A stretch of DNA of 64,000 nt from Paenibacillus solanacearum (GTDB lineage Bacteria; Bacillota; Bacilli; Paenibacillales; NBRC-103111): the NCBI RefSeq assembly GCF_910593845.1, contig NZ_CAJVAS010000021.1, positions 1-64,000 on the forward strand. The letters are read 5' to 3'. Shown here piece by piece: positions 43,863 to 52,280 of the stretch. The notes below the pieces were generated by a model, which saw only the letters and a program-made list of their open reading frames with translations, was not told the DNA's origin and searched no databases. How positions within the stretch are numbered: position 1 is the first letter of the stretch; each line of letters opens with the position of its first letter. A program made the translations under genes and the position numbers.

Positions 43863-44051
43863 GTCAGACGGTGGGAGCGTGTTCATTGGGAGGATTCGCG
43901 TTCTATTGACCTAAATGCTTCCTGATTCTACGATTATGACGTAATATTAGGAAATCGGTGAAAAGCCGAGCATACTGTAGAAAATAAAAGATCGTATATG
44001 GAATATTTGCTCCTTTCACCGGCTAGTGGCGGATTTGCAATACAGCGTTTC

Positions 44052-44080
44052 TTTACAGCGTGTTCCGCCGAGCGTATGAT
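44052..44080 (+). promoter_or_regulatory. Promoter of the kdp operon (riboswitch B)
   Basis: TTTACA (44052-44057), 17-bp spacer, TATGAT (44075-44080), preceded by agcg. Same design as the promoters at 43797 (minus) and 53429. Confidence 0.7.
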
Positions 44081-44117
44081 ACGACTCAAGAAACAATCCA
44101 ACAAAGTTTCCCATTTT

Positions 44118-44296
44118 TACTCGCTGAATTTCCTTGGATATCAAGGAGAACGGGGGAACCAACGAAGCGGTGCATGCACGGTGTGAGAGCCGGACGCGCG
44201 CCGCAGGGGTGAATCGCGGGTACGGATACCATGGATTCCGTATTTGCGTAGGGCGACTCTCACCGCCCGAATCCGTCAGCTAACCTCGTAAGCGTT
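44118..44296 (+). promoter_or_regulatory. ydaO-yuaA (c-di-AMP) riboswitch B
   Basis: All conserved blocks are present: TCGCTGAATTTCC, AACGGGGGAACCAACG, AGGGGTGAATC, GTAGGGCGACTCTC, CCGAATCCGTCAGC and CTAACCTCGTAAGCG. In this class c-di-AMP binding favours a terminator (established for ydaO/ktr/kdp leaders). First of two tandem copies before the kdp operon. Confidence 0.93.
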
Positions 44297-44378
44297 GAAT
44301 GGCAGTATGGCCTTTGCAGCTTTTGGCCGATTCGCTGCTTTTGGAGAGAGGATGATGAAGCTTGTGATCGTTCACCGC

Positions 44379-44412
44379 GACCACAGGGCTTAATGCCTCT
44401 GTGGTTTTTTGC
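44379..44412 (+). terminator. Expression-platform terminator of riboswitch B
   Basis: ACCACAGGGC-ttaat-GCCTCTGTGGT then TTTTT. The preceding gagagaggatgatgaagctt is shared almost exactly with riboswitch D (53879-53898), showing common descent of the two leaders. Confidence 0.82.
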
Positions 44413-44450
44413 TGTATTTTTTGAAAATGCAGTGATGATTTTGCAGCATT

Positions 44451-44653
44451 ATTTCGCTGAATCCTTGAATGGAAAAGGAACGGGGGAACCAACGAGGCGC
44501 TTTGCTGCTCCGGTACGATCGGAACGGTAGGCAGCTTCATGGGGTGAATCTTGCAGCGCAGTTGACAATTGTCCAGCTATAATTCGCTGAATAATTGCAA
44601 CGCAAGTAGGGCGACTCTCTCGTCCGAATCCGTCAGCTAACCTCGTAAGCGTA
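44451..44653 (+). promoter_or_regulatory. ydaO-yuaA (c-di-AMP) riboswitch C
   Basis: TTCGCTGAATCC, AACGGGGGAACCAACG, GGGGTGAATC, GTAGGGCGACTCTC, CCGAATCCGTCAGC and TAACCTCGTAAGCG, with a variable arm CAATTG...CAATTG-like (ttgacaattgtccagc/gctgaataattgcaa). No separate promoter is evident, so it is read in series with B. Confidence 0.92.
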
Positions 44654-44710
44654 TAGGGAGAGGCAACGATTGTCGTGAGCAAGGCACGGTACATTCTTTA
44701 CTGTGCCTTA

Positions 44711-44755
44711 AGAAGCCGCGGGAAGAGTTCTTCTCTAATCGCAGGCTTCTTTGTC
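44711..44755 (+). terminator. Probable expression platform of riboswitch C
   Basis: AGAAGCCGCG and CGCAGGCTTCT form a stem over a second small hairpin; the T tract (ttgtcgtt) is weak. An alternative upstream stem AAGGCACGGTA/TACTGTGCCTT (44681-44709) could serve as its competitor. Confidence 0.5.
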
Positions 44756-44791
44756 GTTGCCGTCTCTTTCTTCATTCAAGGAGGAGAACGC

Positions 44792-45202
44792 ATGAATAGC
44801 GGTCAAAATTTCATTCTGGTCTCGGCGCCTAGCAAGGCGGGAGAAGCCTTTGTCCGGCTGCTTGCTGCTCATCGCTTGCCCTTCGCCGTAATTGTGAACA
44901 ACAAACGGGAAGAAGCGCGGATGGCTGAGCTCGGAGCAGAGCGAATCATCATGATCGACACCAGTGAAGAAAGTACGTGGCGCCTTCCGGATTTTCCGGT
45001 GGGGAAAATCTTTTTGTTCGAGAGCAGCTTCAATCTATGCTGCCGTTATGTGCGCATCTGCAGTCCCTGGAGCCAGGAGCCGATCTATGTGATTACGCAT
45101 TCGAATCACCCGCGGCTCGTTTATAGAGGACTCGGCGCGAGCTTTGTCATTCACACGAACAGCGATGAGGTTTCGTTTTTGCTGCACGCGCTGGTAGGAT
45201 GA
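44792..45202 (+). CDS. RCK/TrkA-N-like small protein heading the kdp operon
   Basis: 136 residues. A Rossmann-like order of strands is visible: FILVSAP, FAVIVNN, RIIMIDT, KIFLFES, IYVITHSN, FVIHT. The end (THSNHPRLVYRGLGASFVIHTN) resembles the last part of RCK_N domains, where neighbouring potassium channels are gated. The glycine-rich nucleotide loop is degenerate (APSKAG in place of GxGxxG), so NAD(H) binding is doubtful. It lies after two tandem riboswitches and 30 bp before the next gene, with RBS AAGGAGGAGA. A regulatory role in potassium uptake is inferred. Confidence 0.6.
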   Translation: MNSGQNFILVSAPSKAGEAFVRLLAAHRLPFAVIVNNKREEARMAELGAERIIMIDTSEESTWRLPDFPVGKIFLFESSFNLCCRYVRICSPWSQEPIYVITHSNHPRLVYRGLGASFVIHTNSDEVSFLLHALVG

Positions 45203-45232
45203 CCCGACTATGGAATAAATGGAGGAATTACG

Positions 45233-45343
45233 ATGGCCGATCTGTGTATGGCGTTCATGCTTGCGGCGGCATATGTTCTGTTCGCCTGCTTTTTATCCTG
45301 GTGCGGCAGGGCGTTAGAGGAACCGGGAGGCGGGGACCGATGA
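45233..45343 (+). CDS. 36-residue membrane microprotein coupled to kdpF
   Basis: A short frame with a strong site (GGAGGA, six bases before ATG 45233) encodes MADLCMAFMLAAAYVLFACF and a further 16 residues: one transmembrane helix (about 5-22) and a polar tail ending GGGDR. Its TGA overlaps the kdpF start (ATGA at 45340-45343), the same coupling device used by real operon genes. No name is known to me. It may be an accessory subunit of the KdpFABC complex or a regulator; this is inference from position. Confidence 0.65.
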   Translation: MADLCMAFMLAAAYVLFACFLSWCGRALEEPGGGDR

Positions 45344-45417
45344 TCGTCGTGTATATAGTTACGGCATTTCTTTTTGTTTACTTGGCTTATGCGCTCATTC
45401 ATCCGGAGAAATTTTAG
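45340..45417 (+). CDS. kdpF: KdpF, small subunit of the K+-transporting ATPase
   Basis: 25 residues beginning MIVVYIVTAFLFVYLAYALI and ending HPEKF, one transmembrane helix with the YLxYALIxPEKF end typical of KdpF. It stabilises the KdpABC complex in the membrane. RBS GGGAGG at 45325-45330; kdpA begins 14 bp later. Confidence 0.88.
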   Translation: MIVVYIVTAFLFVYLAYALIHPEKF

Positions 45418-45431
45418 GGAGGCTGCACACG

Positions 45432-47111
45432 GTGGATATTTTGCAAATGGCCATTGTCATTGGGGTACTGGCGCTTATGGTAAAGCCGCTCGGTACGTAT
45501 TTGTATCAAGTGTTCCGCAATGAAGCGAATGCGACAGACCGGGTGTTTTCCCGGATCGAGAAGCCGATTTTTTCATTGATCGGGCTGAAAGAGCGGAACG
45601 GCATGACATGGAAAACATACGGACTCAGCTTTATGGCAACGAATATTGCGCTCGTCGCTTTCAGTTATGTGATCCTGCGATTGCAGAGATTTTTGCCGCT
45701 GAATCCCGGCGGCATTGACAATATGGAGCAGACGCTTTCGTTTAATACGGTCATCAGCTTCATGACCAATACGAACCTGCAGCATTACAGCGGAGAGACG
45801 GGGCTCTCGTATTTTTCGCAAATGATCGTCATTACGATGATGATGTTTACGTCCGCGGCGACGGGCTTGTGCGTGGCGATCGCTTTTGTAAGAGGAATGA
45901 CGAGCAAAGGGCAGACGGTCGGTAATTTTTATGAGGATTTCGTGAAGGCGCACACTCGCGTTTTTTTTCCGCTGGCTCTGGCGGTGACGCTGCTGCTTGT
46001 GGCGCTTCGCGTGCCGCAGACGCTGCTGCCTGCCTTACAGGTAACCGGGCTGGAGGGGCATACGCAGCAGATTGCAATCGGGCCGGTGGCGTCGCTTGAA
46101 GCGATCAAACATTTAGGAACGAACGGCGGCGGATTTTTCGGCGTCAACTCGGCGCATCCGTTCGAGAACCCGAATCCGCTCACGAACGTCATCGAAATAA
46201 TATCGATGTGGTCGCTGGCGGCCGCGCTCCCGTATACGTACGGCTTGTTTGCCCGAAACCGCAAGCAGGGCTGGGTCATCTGGGCCGCGATGATGATATT
46301 GTTCGTGCTGCTCCTGTCCCTGGTATACGCATCCGAATCGAGCGGCAGTCCGGTGATGAACCGGCTGGGGATCGACGCGTCCCAAGGCAGTATGGAAGGC
46401 AAAGAGGTGCGCTTCGGCATCGCACAATCCGCGTTGTTTACGACCGTGACGACGGCGGCTACGACCGGGTCGGTCAACAATATGCACGATACGCTCACCC
46501 CGCTTGGAAGCATTACGCCGCTCGCGCTGATGATGCTGAACTGCGTGTTCGGCGGCAAAGGCGTCGGCCTCGTGAATATGCTCATGTACGCAATCCTGGC
46601 CGTCTTCCTTGCCGGCTTGATGGTCGGACGAACGCCCGAGTTTCTCGGCCGTAAAATCGAAGCCCGCGAGATGAAGCTGATCGCGATTGCGATTCTGGCG
46701 CACCCGCTCATCATTCTTGCGCCAACCGCCGCCGCTCTCGCAACGGAGCTGGGCAAGGCGGCAATTACGAATCCTTCGTTCCATGGCATCTCCCAAGTGC
46801 TGTACGAGTACACTTCGTCCGCGGCCAACAACGGTTCGGGGTTCGAGGGGCTTGGAGACAATACGCCGTTCTGGAACATCAGCACGGGGCTCGTGATGCT
46901 GCTTGGCCGTTACGTTTCGATGTTCGCGCTTCTGGCGGTGGCCGGTTCGCTGCTGCGCAAGCAATGGGTTCCGGAAACGCTCGGCACGCTCCGTACGGAT
47001 AACGGCTTGTTCGTCGGTATTCTGGTCGGCACAGTACTCATGATCGGCGCATTGACGTTCTTGCCGGCCATCGTGCTGGGGCCGATCGCGGAGCATTTGA
47101 CGATCCGTTAA
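45432..47111 (+). CDS. kdpA: KdpA, K+-binding channel-like subunit
   Basis: 559 residues, about ten membrane helices. Selectivity-filter-type segments are visible: SFMTNTNLQHYSGE near 114, LGTNGGGFFGVNSAHPFENP near 225, TTAATTGSVNNMHD near 340 and the fourth repeat near AANNGSGFEG (465). It takes K+ from outside and passes it to KdpB. GTG start preceded by GGGAGG. Confidence 0.95.
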   Translation: MDILQMAIVIGVLALMVKPLGTYLYQVFRNEANATDRVFSRIEKPIFSLIGLKERNGMTWKTYGLSFMATNIALVAFSYVILRLQRFLPLNPGGIDNMEQTLSFNTVISFMTNTNLQHYSGETGLSYFSQMIVITMMMFTSAATGLCVAIAFVRGMTSKGQTVGNFYEDFVKAHTRVFFPLALAVTLLLVALRVPQTLLPALQVTGLEGHTQQIAIGPVASLEAIKHLGTNGGGFFGVNSAHPFENPNPLTNVIEIISMWSLAAALPYTYGLFARNRKQGWVIWAAMMILFVLLLSLVYASESSGSPVMNRLGIDASQGSMEGKEVRFGIAQSALFTTVTTAATTGSVNNMHDTLTPLGSITPLALMMLNCVFGGKGVGLVNMLMYAILAVFLAGLMVGRTPEFLGRKIEAREMKLIAIAILAHPLIILAPTAAALATELGKAAITNPSFHGISQVLYEYTSSAANNGSGFEGLGDNTPFWNISTGLVMLLGRYVSMFALLAVAGSLLRKQWVPETLGTLRTDNGLFVGILVGTVLMIGALTFLPAIVLGPIAEHLTIR

Positions 47112-47135
47112 CTTGAGAAGAGGAGATCGACATTC

Positions 47136-49166
47136 ATGGGGATGAATCGAAAGAACGTATTATCCGGCGGCATCGTAAAGCAGGCGCTGAAGGACAGCTT
47201 CGTTAAGCTGAACCCGGTCAAGATGATGAAAAATCCCGTCATGTTCACCGTTGAAGTCGGCACGCTGACCGTATTGCTGATGATTTTGTTCCCGGGATAT
47301 TTCGGGACGGAACAAAGCATCGGGTTCAATACGGCCGTATTCTTCATTCTGCTGTTCACCGTGCTGTTCGCGAATTTTGCCGAAGCGCTGGCGGAAGGCC
47401 GGGGCCGGGCGCAGGCCGACTCGCTGAAGAAGACGAAGAAGGAAATTACGGCGAATAAAGTCGTCAGCGGCGGCGTGAAGCAGGTTGTGTCGACCGAGCT
47501 GCGCAAAGGCGATATCGTCGTCGTATCGAAAGGAGAGATGATCCCGGGCGACGGCGAGGTGATTGAGGGACTGGCATCCGTAGACGAATCCGCGATTACG
47601 GGGGAATCGGCCCCGGTCATGAAGGAAGCGGGAGGCGATTTCAGCTCGGTTACGGGCGGTACCCGTGTCGTCAGCGACCGCATCATGGTGAAAATGACGA
47701 GCGATCCGGGCGAATCGTTCCTTGACCGGATGATCTCGCTCGTCGAAGGGGCGTCCCGGCAAAAAACGCCGAATGAAATTGCGCTCAATACGCTGCTCAC
47801 GAGCTTGACGCTTATTTTCTTGATCGTAGTTGTGACGCTTGCTCCGATCGCTGCCTTTGTAGACATGGAGCTTTCAATTCCGGTGCTCATCTCGCTGCTC
47901 ATCTGCTTGATTCCGACGACAATCGGCGGCTTGTTGTCGGCCATCGGAATCGCCGGGATGGACCGGGTGACGCAGTTCAATGTGCTTGCCATGTCCGGCA
48001 AAGCGGTGGAAGCGGCGGGCGATATCAGCACGATGATATTGGATAAGACGGGCACGATCACTTTCGGCAACCGGATGGCCAGCGAATTCATTCCGGTCGG
48101 CGGGGGGAATGCAGCCGAGGTGGCTCGATGGGCCGCCACCGGATCGGTCAAAGACGAGACGCCGGAAGGCCGCTCGGTGTTCGAGCTGATGAAAAAGCAT
48201 GGCATTTATTACGACCCCTCCGTTGCGGAAGGCGGAGAGTTCATTGAATTTAAGGCGGAAACCCGCATGAGCGGCATGGACCTGAAGGACGGCCGCAAGG
48301 TGCGCAAAGGCGCGGTCGATGCGGTGCGAAGATGGGTGGAAGCGCAAGGCGGTTCTATTCCTGCCGATCTTGCAGTGAGGTCCGACGCAGTCGCCAAGGA
48401 AGGCGGCACGCCGCTTGCCGTTGCGGTCGATGCGCGGGTGGTCGGTGTTATTTATTTGAAGGATACGGTCAAGCCGGGGATGAAAGAGCGCTTCGACCAG
48501 CTTCGCGCCATGGGCATCAAAACGATCATGTGTACCGGCGATAATCCGCTCACGGCGGCGGTGATTGCACGGGAAGCGGGAGTGGACGATTTTATCGCGG
48601 AGAGCAGGCCGGAGGACAAGATCGCAGTCATTCGCAGGGAGCAGGCGGAAGGCAAGCTTGTCGCGATGACCGGGGACGGCACGAACGACGCGCCGGCCCT
48701 CGCCCAGGCAGATGTGGGGCTGGCAATGAACAGCGGGACGGTGGCGGCGAAAGAAGCGGCCAACATGGTCGATCTCGATTCCGACCCGTCGAAAATCATC
48801 GAAGTCGTGGCGATCGGCAAGCAGTTGCTGATGACGCGCGGCTCGCTGACGACATTCAGCATCGCCAACGACGCAGCCAAATATTTTGCCATCATTCCGG
48901 CGATGTTTACGCTGTCCATTCCACAGATGGAAGCCCTCAACGTGATGCGGCTCGGCTCGCCGATGTCGGCCATCTTGTCCGCGCTTATTTTTAACGCGAT
49001 CATTATACCGCTGCTTATTCCGCTGGCTATGCGGGGCGTAGCCTATAAACCGATGAGCTCCGCGAGGCTGCTGAAACGCAACATGGCGATGTACGGACTT
49101 GGCGGCGTTGTCGTCCCGTTCATCGGCATCAAGCTGATCGACCTGTTGGTTCATCTGTGGATTTAA
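47136..49166 (+). CDS. kdpB: KdpB, P-type ATPase subunit
   Basis: 676 residues. The phosphorylation motif DKTGTITFGNRMAS has Asp near 303; the actuator TGES is at about 152; the hinge GDGTNDAPALAQADVGLAM is near 507. These are complete, so an active pump is expected. It hydrolyses ATP to drive K+ import with KdpA. 24 bp after kdpA, RBS AAGAGGAG. Confidence 0.95.
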   Translation: MGMNRKNVLSGGIVKQALKDSFVKLNPVKMMKNPVMFTVEVGTLTVLLMILFPGYFGTEQSIGFNTAVFFILLFTVLFANFAEALAEGRGRAQADSLKKTKKEITANKVVSGGVKQVVSTELRKGDIVVVSKGEMIPGDGEVIEGLASVDESAITGESAPVMKEAGGDFSSVTGGTRVVSDRIMVKMTSDPGESFLDRMISLVEGASRQKTPNEIALNTLLTSLTLIFLIVVVTLAPIAAFVDMELSIPVLISLLICLIPTTIGGLLSAIGIAGMDRVTQFNVLAMSGKAVEAAGDISTMILDKTGTITFGNRMASEFIPVGGGNAAEVARWAATGSVKDETPEGRSVFELMKKHGIYYDPSVAEGGEFIEFKAETRMSGMDLKDGRKVRKGAVDAVRRWVEAQGGSIPADLAVRSDAVAKEGGTPLAVAVDARVVGVIYLKDTVKPGMKERFDQLRAMGIKTIMCTGDNPLTAAVIAREAGVDDFIAESRPEDKIAVIRREQAEGKLVAMTGDGTNDAPALAQADVGLAMNSGTVAAKEAANMVDLDSDPSKIIEVVAIGKQLLMTRGSLTTFSIANDAAKYFAIIPAMFTLSIPQMEALNVMRLGSPMSAILSALIFNAIIIPLLIPLAMRGVAYKPMSSARLLKRNMAMYGLGGVVVPFIGIKLIDLLVHLWI

Positions 49167-49191
49167 GACAAGAGCGCAGAGAAGAAAGGAT

Positions 49192-49806
49192 ATGAAGAGG
49201 ATGCGGAAATCGACGAAGTTGGAGACGGAAACGGCACGGTTGTCTTTCGGCACCGCAGCACGGATCAGTCTGGTGTTCATTGTACTGTGCGGCATTGTAT
49301 ACCCGCTCGTCTGCACAGGACTCGCTCAGACGTTGTTCCCGGGACGGGCGAACGGCAGTCTGATTCAGAACGGCGAAGGGGAAGTCGTCGGCTCGGAGCT
49401 GATCGGGCAGCCATTCACGGACCCGAAGTACTTCCATGGCAGAGTGTCGAGTATTGAATACAAGGCGGAAGCGTCCGGGACGAACAATTACGCGCCATCC
49501 CATCCTGAATTGCTGAAGCGAATGCAGGAATCGATTGAGAGATGGAAAAAGAATAACCCGGACGTGCCTGTCAGTCGGCTGCCGATCGACTTGATCACCA
49601 ATTCGGGCTCCGGGCTTGATCCGCACATCACCCCGGCCTCCGCCCAAGCGCAAGCGCCGCGGGTCGCCAAGCTAAGGGGATTGTCCGTAAGCCAGATAGA
49701 AGAGCTGATCGACGCGAATACGGAAGGGCGCGATCTCGGCCTGTTCGGCGAGCCGCGGGTCAACGTGCTGAAGCTGAATCTGGCTTTGGACGGCCTGCAC
49801 CCGTAA
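49192..49806 (+). CDS. kdpC: KdpC subunit of the K+-transporting ATPase
   Basis: 204 residues with a single N-terminal helix (about 20-40) and an external domain: GRANGSLI, GSELIGQPFTDPKYFHGR near 65, TNSGSGLDPHITPASAQAQ near 140, the KdpC core. ATG 49201 is an alternative start. Between it and kdpD is a small ctcggttccgag hairpin but no terminator. Confidence 0.93.
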   Translation: MKRMRKSTKLETETARLSFGTAARISLVFIVLCGIVYPLVCTGLAQTLFPGRANGSLIQNGEGEVVGSELIGQPFTDPKYFHGRVSSIEYKAEASGTNNYAPSHPELLKRMQESIERWKKNNPDVPVSRLPIDLITNSGSGLDPHITPASAQAQAPRVAKLRGLSVSQIEELIDANTEGRDLGLFGEPRVNVLKLNLALDGLHP

Positions 49807-49889
49807 GCCGCAAGAGAGATTGCTGAACAAAGTCGGGCGAAGCGCAAGCTTCTCCTAACTTTTTCTCGGTTCCGAGAGAGGAGGGGCAG

Positions 49890-52196
49890 GTGGAAACGTT
49901 CAAAAGAAAATCGCCCGAGGAGCTTCTGCTGTCGATAGCCAAGCTGCATCGCGGACGGCTCAAGGTGTACGTCGGCGCCGTCAGTGGTTCGGGGAAAACG
50001 TATCATATGCTGCGGGAAGGGCAGGCTTTAAAACGGAAAGGCATCGATGTCGTCATGTGCGCGGTTTCCACCATGCAGCGGCCCGAAACCGTCGGCCAAA
50101 TCGGGGATTTGGAGCGCGTGCCGAGCATTCATTGGATGAAAGGCGCGGCCGAGAAAAAGGATTTGAATCTGGATGCCCTGGCGGATCGCAATCCGGAAGT
50201 CGTGTTAGTCGACAGCCTGGCGCATCGCAACCGCGAGGAGGCCAGGTTCGCCACGCGGGCGGAGGACATCCGCTATCTACTCGACCGTGGCATTAGCGTT
50301 ATTACGACGGTGAACGTGTACGAGCTGGAGGGCGTCACGGAACTCGCCAAAAAATGGACTGGGGTCGGGGTTCACGAGACGGTGCCGGCAGAGACGCTGG
50401 ATATGGCGGATGAGGTCGTGCTGATCGACGCAACACCGGAAACGTTGATTAACCGCGCAGCGGAAGGTCACTTGCGGCTCGGGCAAGGCAACGCGTTGTT
50501 TAAACCCGGTCATTTGGCTGTTCTCCGGGAGCTGGCACTGCGTCTGATGGCGGAGGGAGTGAACGAGACGCTTGAAAAGTACAGGGAAGAGCTGGGGATG
50601 ACGGGCCCTTCCGGAGCGGCCGAGCGTATCCTTGTGTCCACGCAGTATCATTGGAACGGCTCCATCTATGTCCGCCGCGGCCAACAAATCGCCAAACGGT
50701 TGAACGGTGAGTTAATAGTCGTTACTTTTGTTCAAGAGAAAACGCAGCTTTCGAAGGAGACGGCTGCATTTCGCCGGTCCATGATCAAATTGGTGGAAAA
50801 AGTGGGTGGCGAGTTCGAGGAGCTGCCGCTTCCTTCCCGCAAGTCGCTGCCCGGCATGCTTGTAAGGTACGCCATGGATCGCGGCGTTACCCGCATCGTG
50901 ATAGGCCATTCCAAACAAACGAAGTGGCAGGAGTTTTGGCAGGGCTCCATCGTTCACGACATGCTCCGGCTGATGAAACATATCGACGTCTTCATCGTGG
51001 CCGACCGGGCGGCACACGAAGGAGATACAATATTGCCTGCCAAGATGGAGCGGCTGAGGGAAGAAGCCGAATGGTTTCGCCGGCTCAGCCCGAAGGAGGT
51101 GGAGAGCAACATTCAGCGAATCAAACGCGGCCATTTTAAAGTATATATCGGCGCTGCACCCGGCGTCGGAAAAACATACGCGATGCTGCGCGAAGGCAAT
51201 GATTTGCTGAAGAAAGGAATCAATGTTCGCGTGGGCTTGCTCGAAACTCATGGGCGGGAGGAAACGCTTGCGCAAATGGGGCATTTGGAGACGGTTCCGC
51301 GCAAAGTCATCGAACATTGCGGCAGCCAGCTGGAAGAGATGGATACGGATGAGATCATCCACCTCAATCCGGAGGTCGTTCTTGTAGACGAATTGGCCCA
51401 TACGAATATGCCAGGAGGCAAAAATAAAAAAAGGTACGAGGATATACTGGATATGTTGTCGGCGGGCATTTCCGTCATAACGACAGTTAATGTGCAGCAT
51501 TTGGAAAGCCTGAACGATGCAGTGGAGCAGATTACCGGTATCCGCGTAAGGGAGACCGTGCCGGACCATATTTTGAGATTGGCCGACGAGGTGCAGTTGA
51601 TCGACGTGGCACCGGAGTCGCTGCAGCAGCGGATGAGGGAAGGCCGCATTTACGCGCTGGATAAAGTAGATCAGGCGCTGAATCATTTTTTCAAGACGGT
51701 CAATTTGATCGCTTTGCGCGAGCTGGCACTTCGCGAACTTGCGGACGACGTCGATGAAAGGCTGGAGTCGTGGCAGCGGAGCAGTTCCTTGCGCGGCCCG
51801 TGGAGAAGGCAGGAGGTCATTCACGTCTGCATCGACTTGATGGATCAAGCCGAACGGTTGATTCGCCGCGGGTTCCGGATGGCATACAGGCTTAAGGCCA
51901 AGTGGTGCGTAACTTACGTGCGAACGAGGGATCAAGCGATAGGCGAAGAGGTGCGGCGTCTGGAGACGCTGCGGCAATTGACGGAGCGGCTCGGCGGGAC
52001 ATTCGAGACGATTGCGGATCCCGGGCGCAAGCAGCTTCCCGCAGCCATCGTAACCCGGGCGAACTGTTACCAAGCGACGCAGATGATCATCGGCCAATCG
52101 AAGCAATCACGGTGGCGGGAGCTTTGCCGCGACTCGGTCGTGAAAGGGGTGCTTCGTGCGGCGAGACATATGGATGTGCTCGTGGTGGCAGAATAG
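49890..52196 (+). CDS. kdpD: Kinase-less KdpD with two tandem KdpD-N/USP modules
   Basis: 768 residues made of two similar ~390-residue halves, each a KdpD N-terminal ATP-binding domain plus a USP-like domain. Walker A: GAVSGSGKT near 30 (copy 1) and GAAPGVGKT near 424 (copy 2). Walker B: VLVDSLAHRN (copy 1, Glu lost) and VLVDELAHTN (copy 2). Both halves end in a USP-like segment with RIVIGHSKQTKW / QMIIGQSKQSRW. There are no transmembrane helices and no histidine-kinase domain, and no kdpE is present. In S. aureus the KdpD USP domain binds c-di-AMP; here the domain may be a cytoplasmic second c-di-AMP sensor. Start GTG 49890 follows GAGAGGAGGGG. Confidence 0.85.
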   Translation: METFKRKSPEELLLSIAKLHRGRLKVYVGAVSGSGKTYHMLREGQALKRKGIDVVMCAVSTMQRPETVGQIGDLERVPSIHWMKGAAEKKDLNLDALADRNPEVVLVDSLAHRNREEARFATRAEDIRYLLDRGISVITTVNVYELEGVTELAKKWTGVGVHETVPAETLDMADEVVLIDATPETLINRAAEGHLRLGQGNALFKPGHLAVLRELALRLMAEGVNETLEKYREELGMTGPSGAAERILVSTQYHWNGSIYVRRGQQIAKRLNGELIVVTFVQEKTQLSKETAAFRRSMIKLVEKVGGEFEELPLPSRKSLPGMLVRYAMDRGVTRIVIGHSKQTKWQEFWQGSIVHDMLRLMKHIDVFIVADRAAHEGDTILPAKMERLREEAEWFRRLSPKEVESNIQRIKRGHFKVYIGAAPGVGKTYAMLREGNDLLKKGINVRVGLLETHGREETLAQMGHLETVPRKVIEHCGSQLEEMDTDEIIHLNPEVVLVDELAHTNMPGGKNKKRYEDILDMLSAGISVITTVNVQHLESLNDAVEQITGIRVRETVPDHILRLADEVQLIDVAPESLQQRMREGRIYALDKVDQALNHFFKTVNLIALRELALRELADDVDERLESWQRSSSLRGPWRRQEVIHVCIDLMDQAERLIRRGFRMAYRLKAKWCVTYVRTRDQAIGEEVRRLETLRQLTERLGGTFETIADPGRKQLPAAIVTRANCYQATQMIIGQSKQSRWRELCRDSVVKGVLRAARHMDVLVVAE

Positions 52197-52245
52197 CGGA
52201 ATACGGCGCATCAGCCGCGGCGAAGCTGCCGGTTGGCAATAGACG

Positions 52246-52280
52246 AAAGGCGGGTCCGATTAACGGAACCAGCCTTTTTT
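52246..52280 (+). terminator. Terminator of the kdp operon, inside the corA 3' end
   Basis: AAAGGCGGGTCCG pairs with GGAACCAGCCTTT (two wobbles/mismatch), followed by T6. The 3' arm and T tract also encode the last residues (KKGWFR) of CorA on the opposite strand. Confidence 0.7.

Noticed and set aside
43906..43934. TTGACC-N17-TACGAT as the kdp promoter
   Set aside because: A fair match, but the TTTACA-N17-TATGAT element at 44052-44080 is closer, better and shared with riboswitches A and D.
45199..45417. 72-codon frame covering the kdpF region from 45199
   Set aside because: Only its last 25 codons (from 45340, with RBS) are KdpF; the earlier part is the wrong frame over the 36-residue microprotein.
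47874..49316. 480-codon minus-strand frame
   Set aside because: Antisense to kdpB; low-complexity His/Arg-rich shadow.
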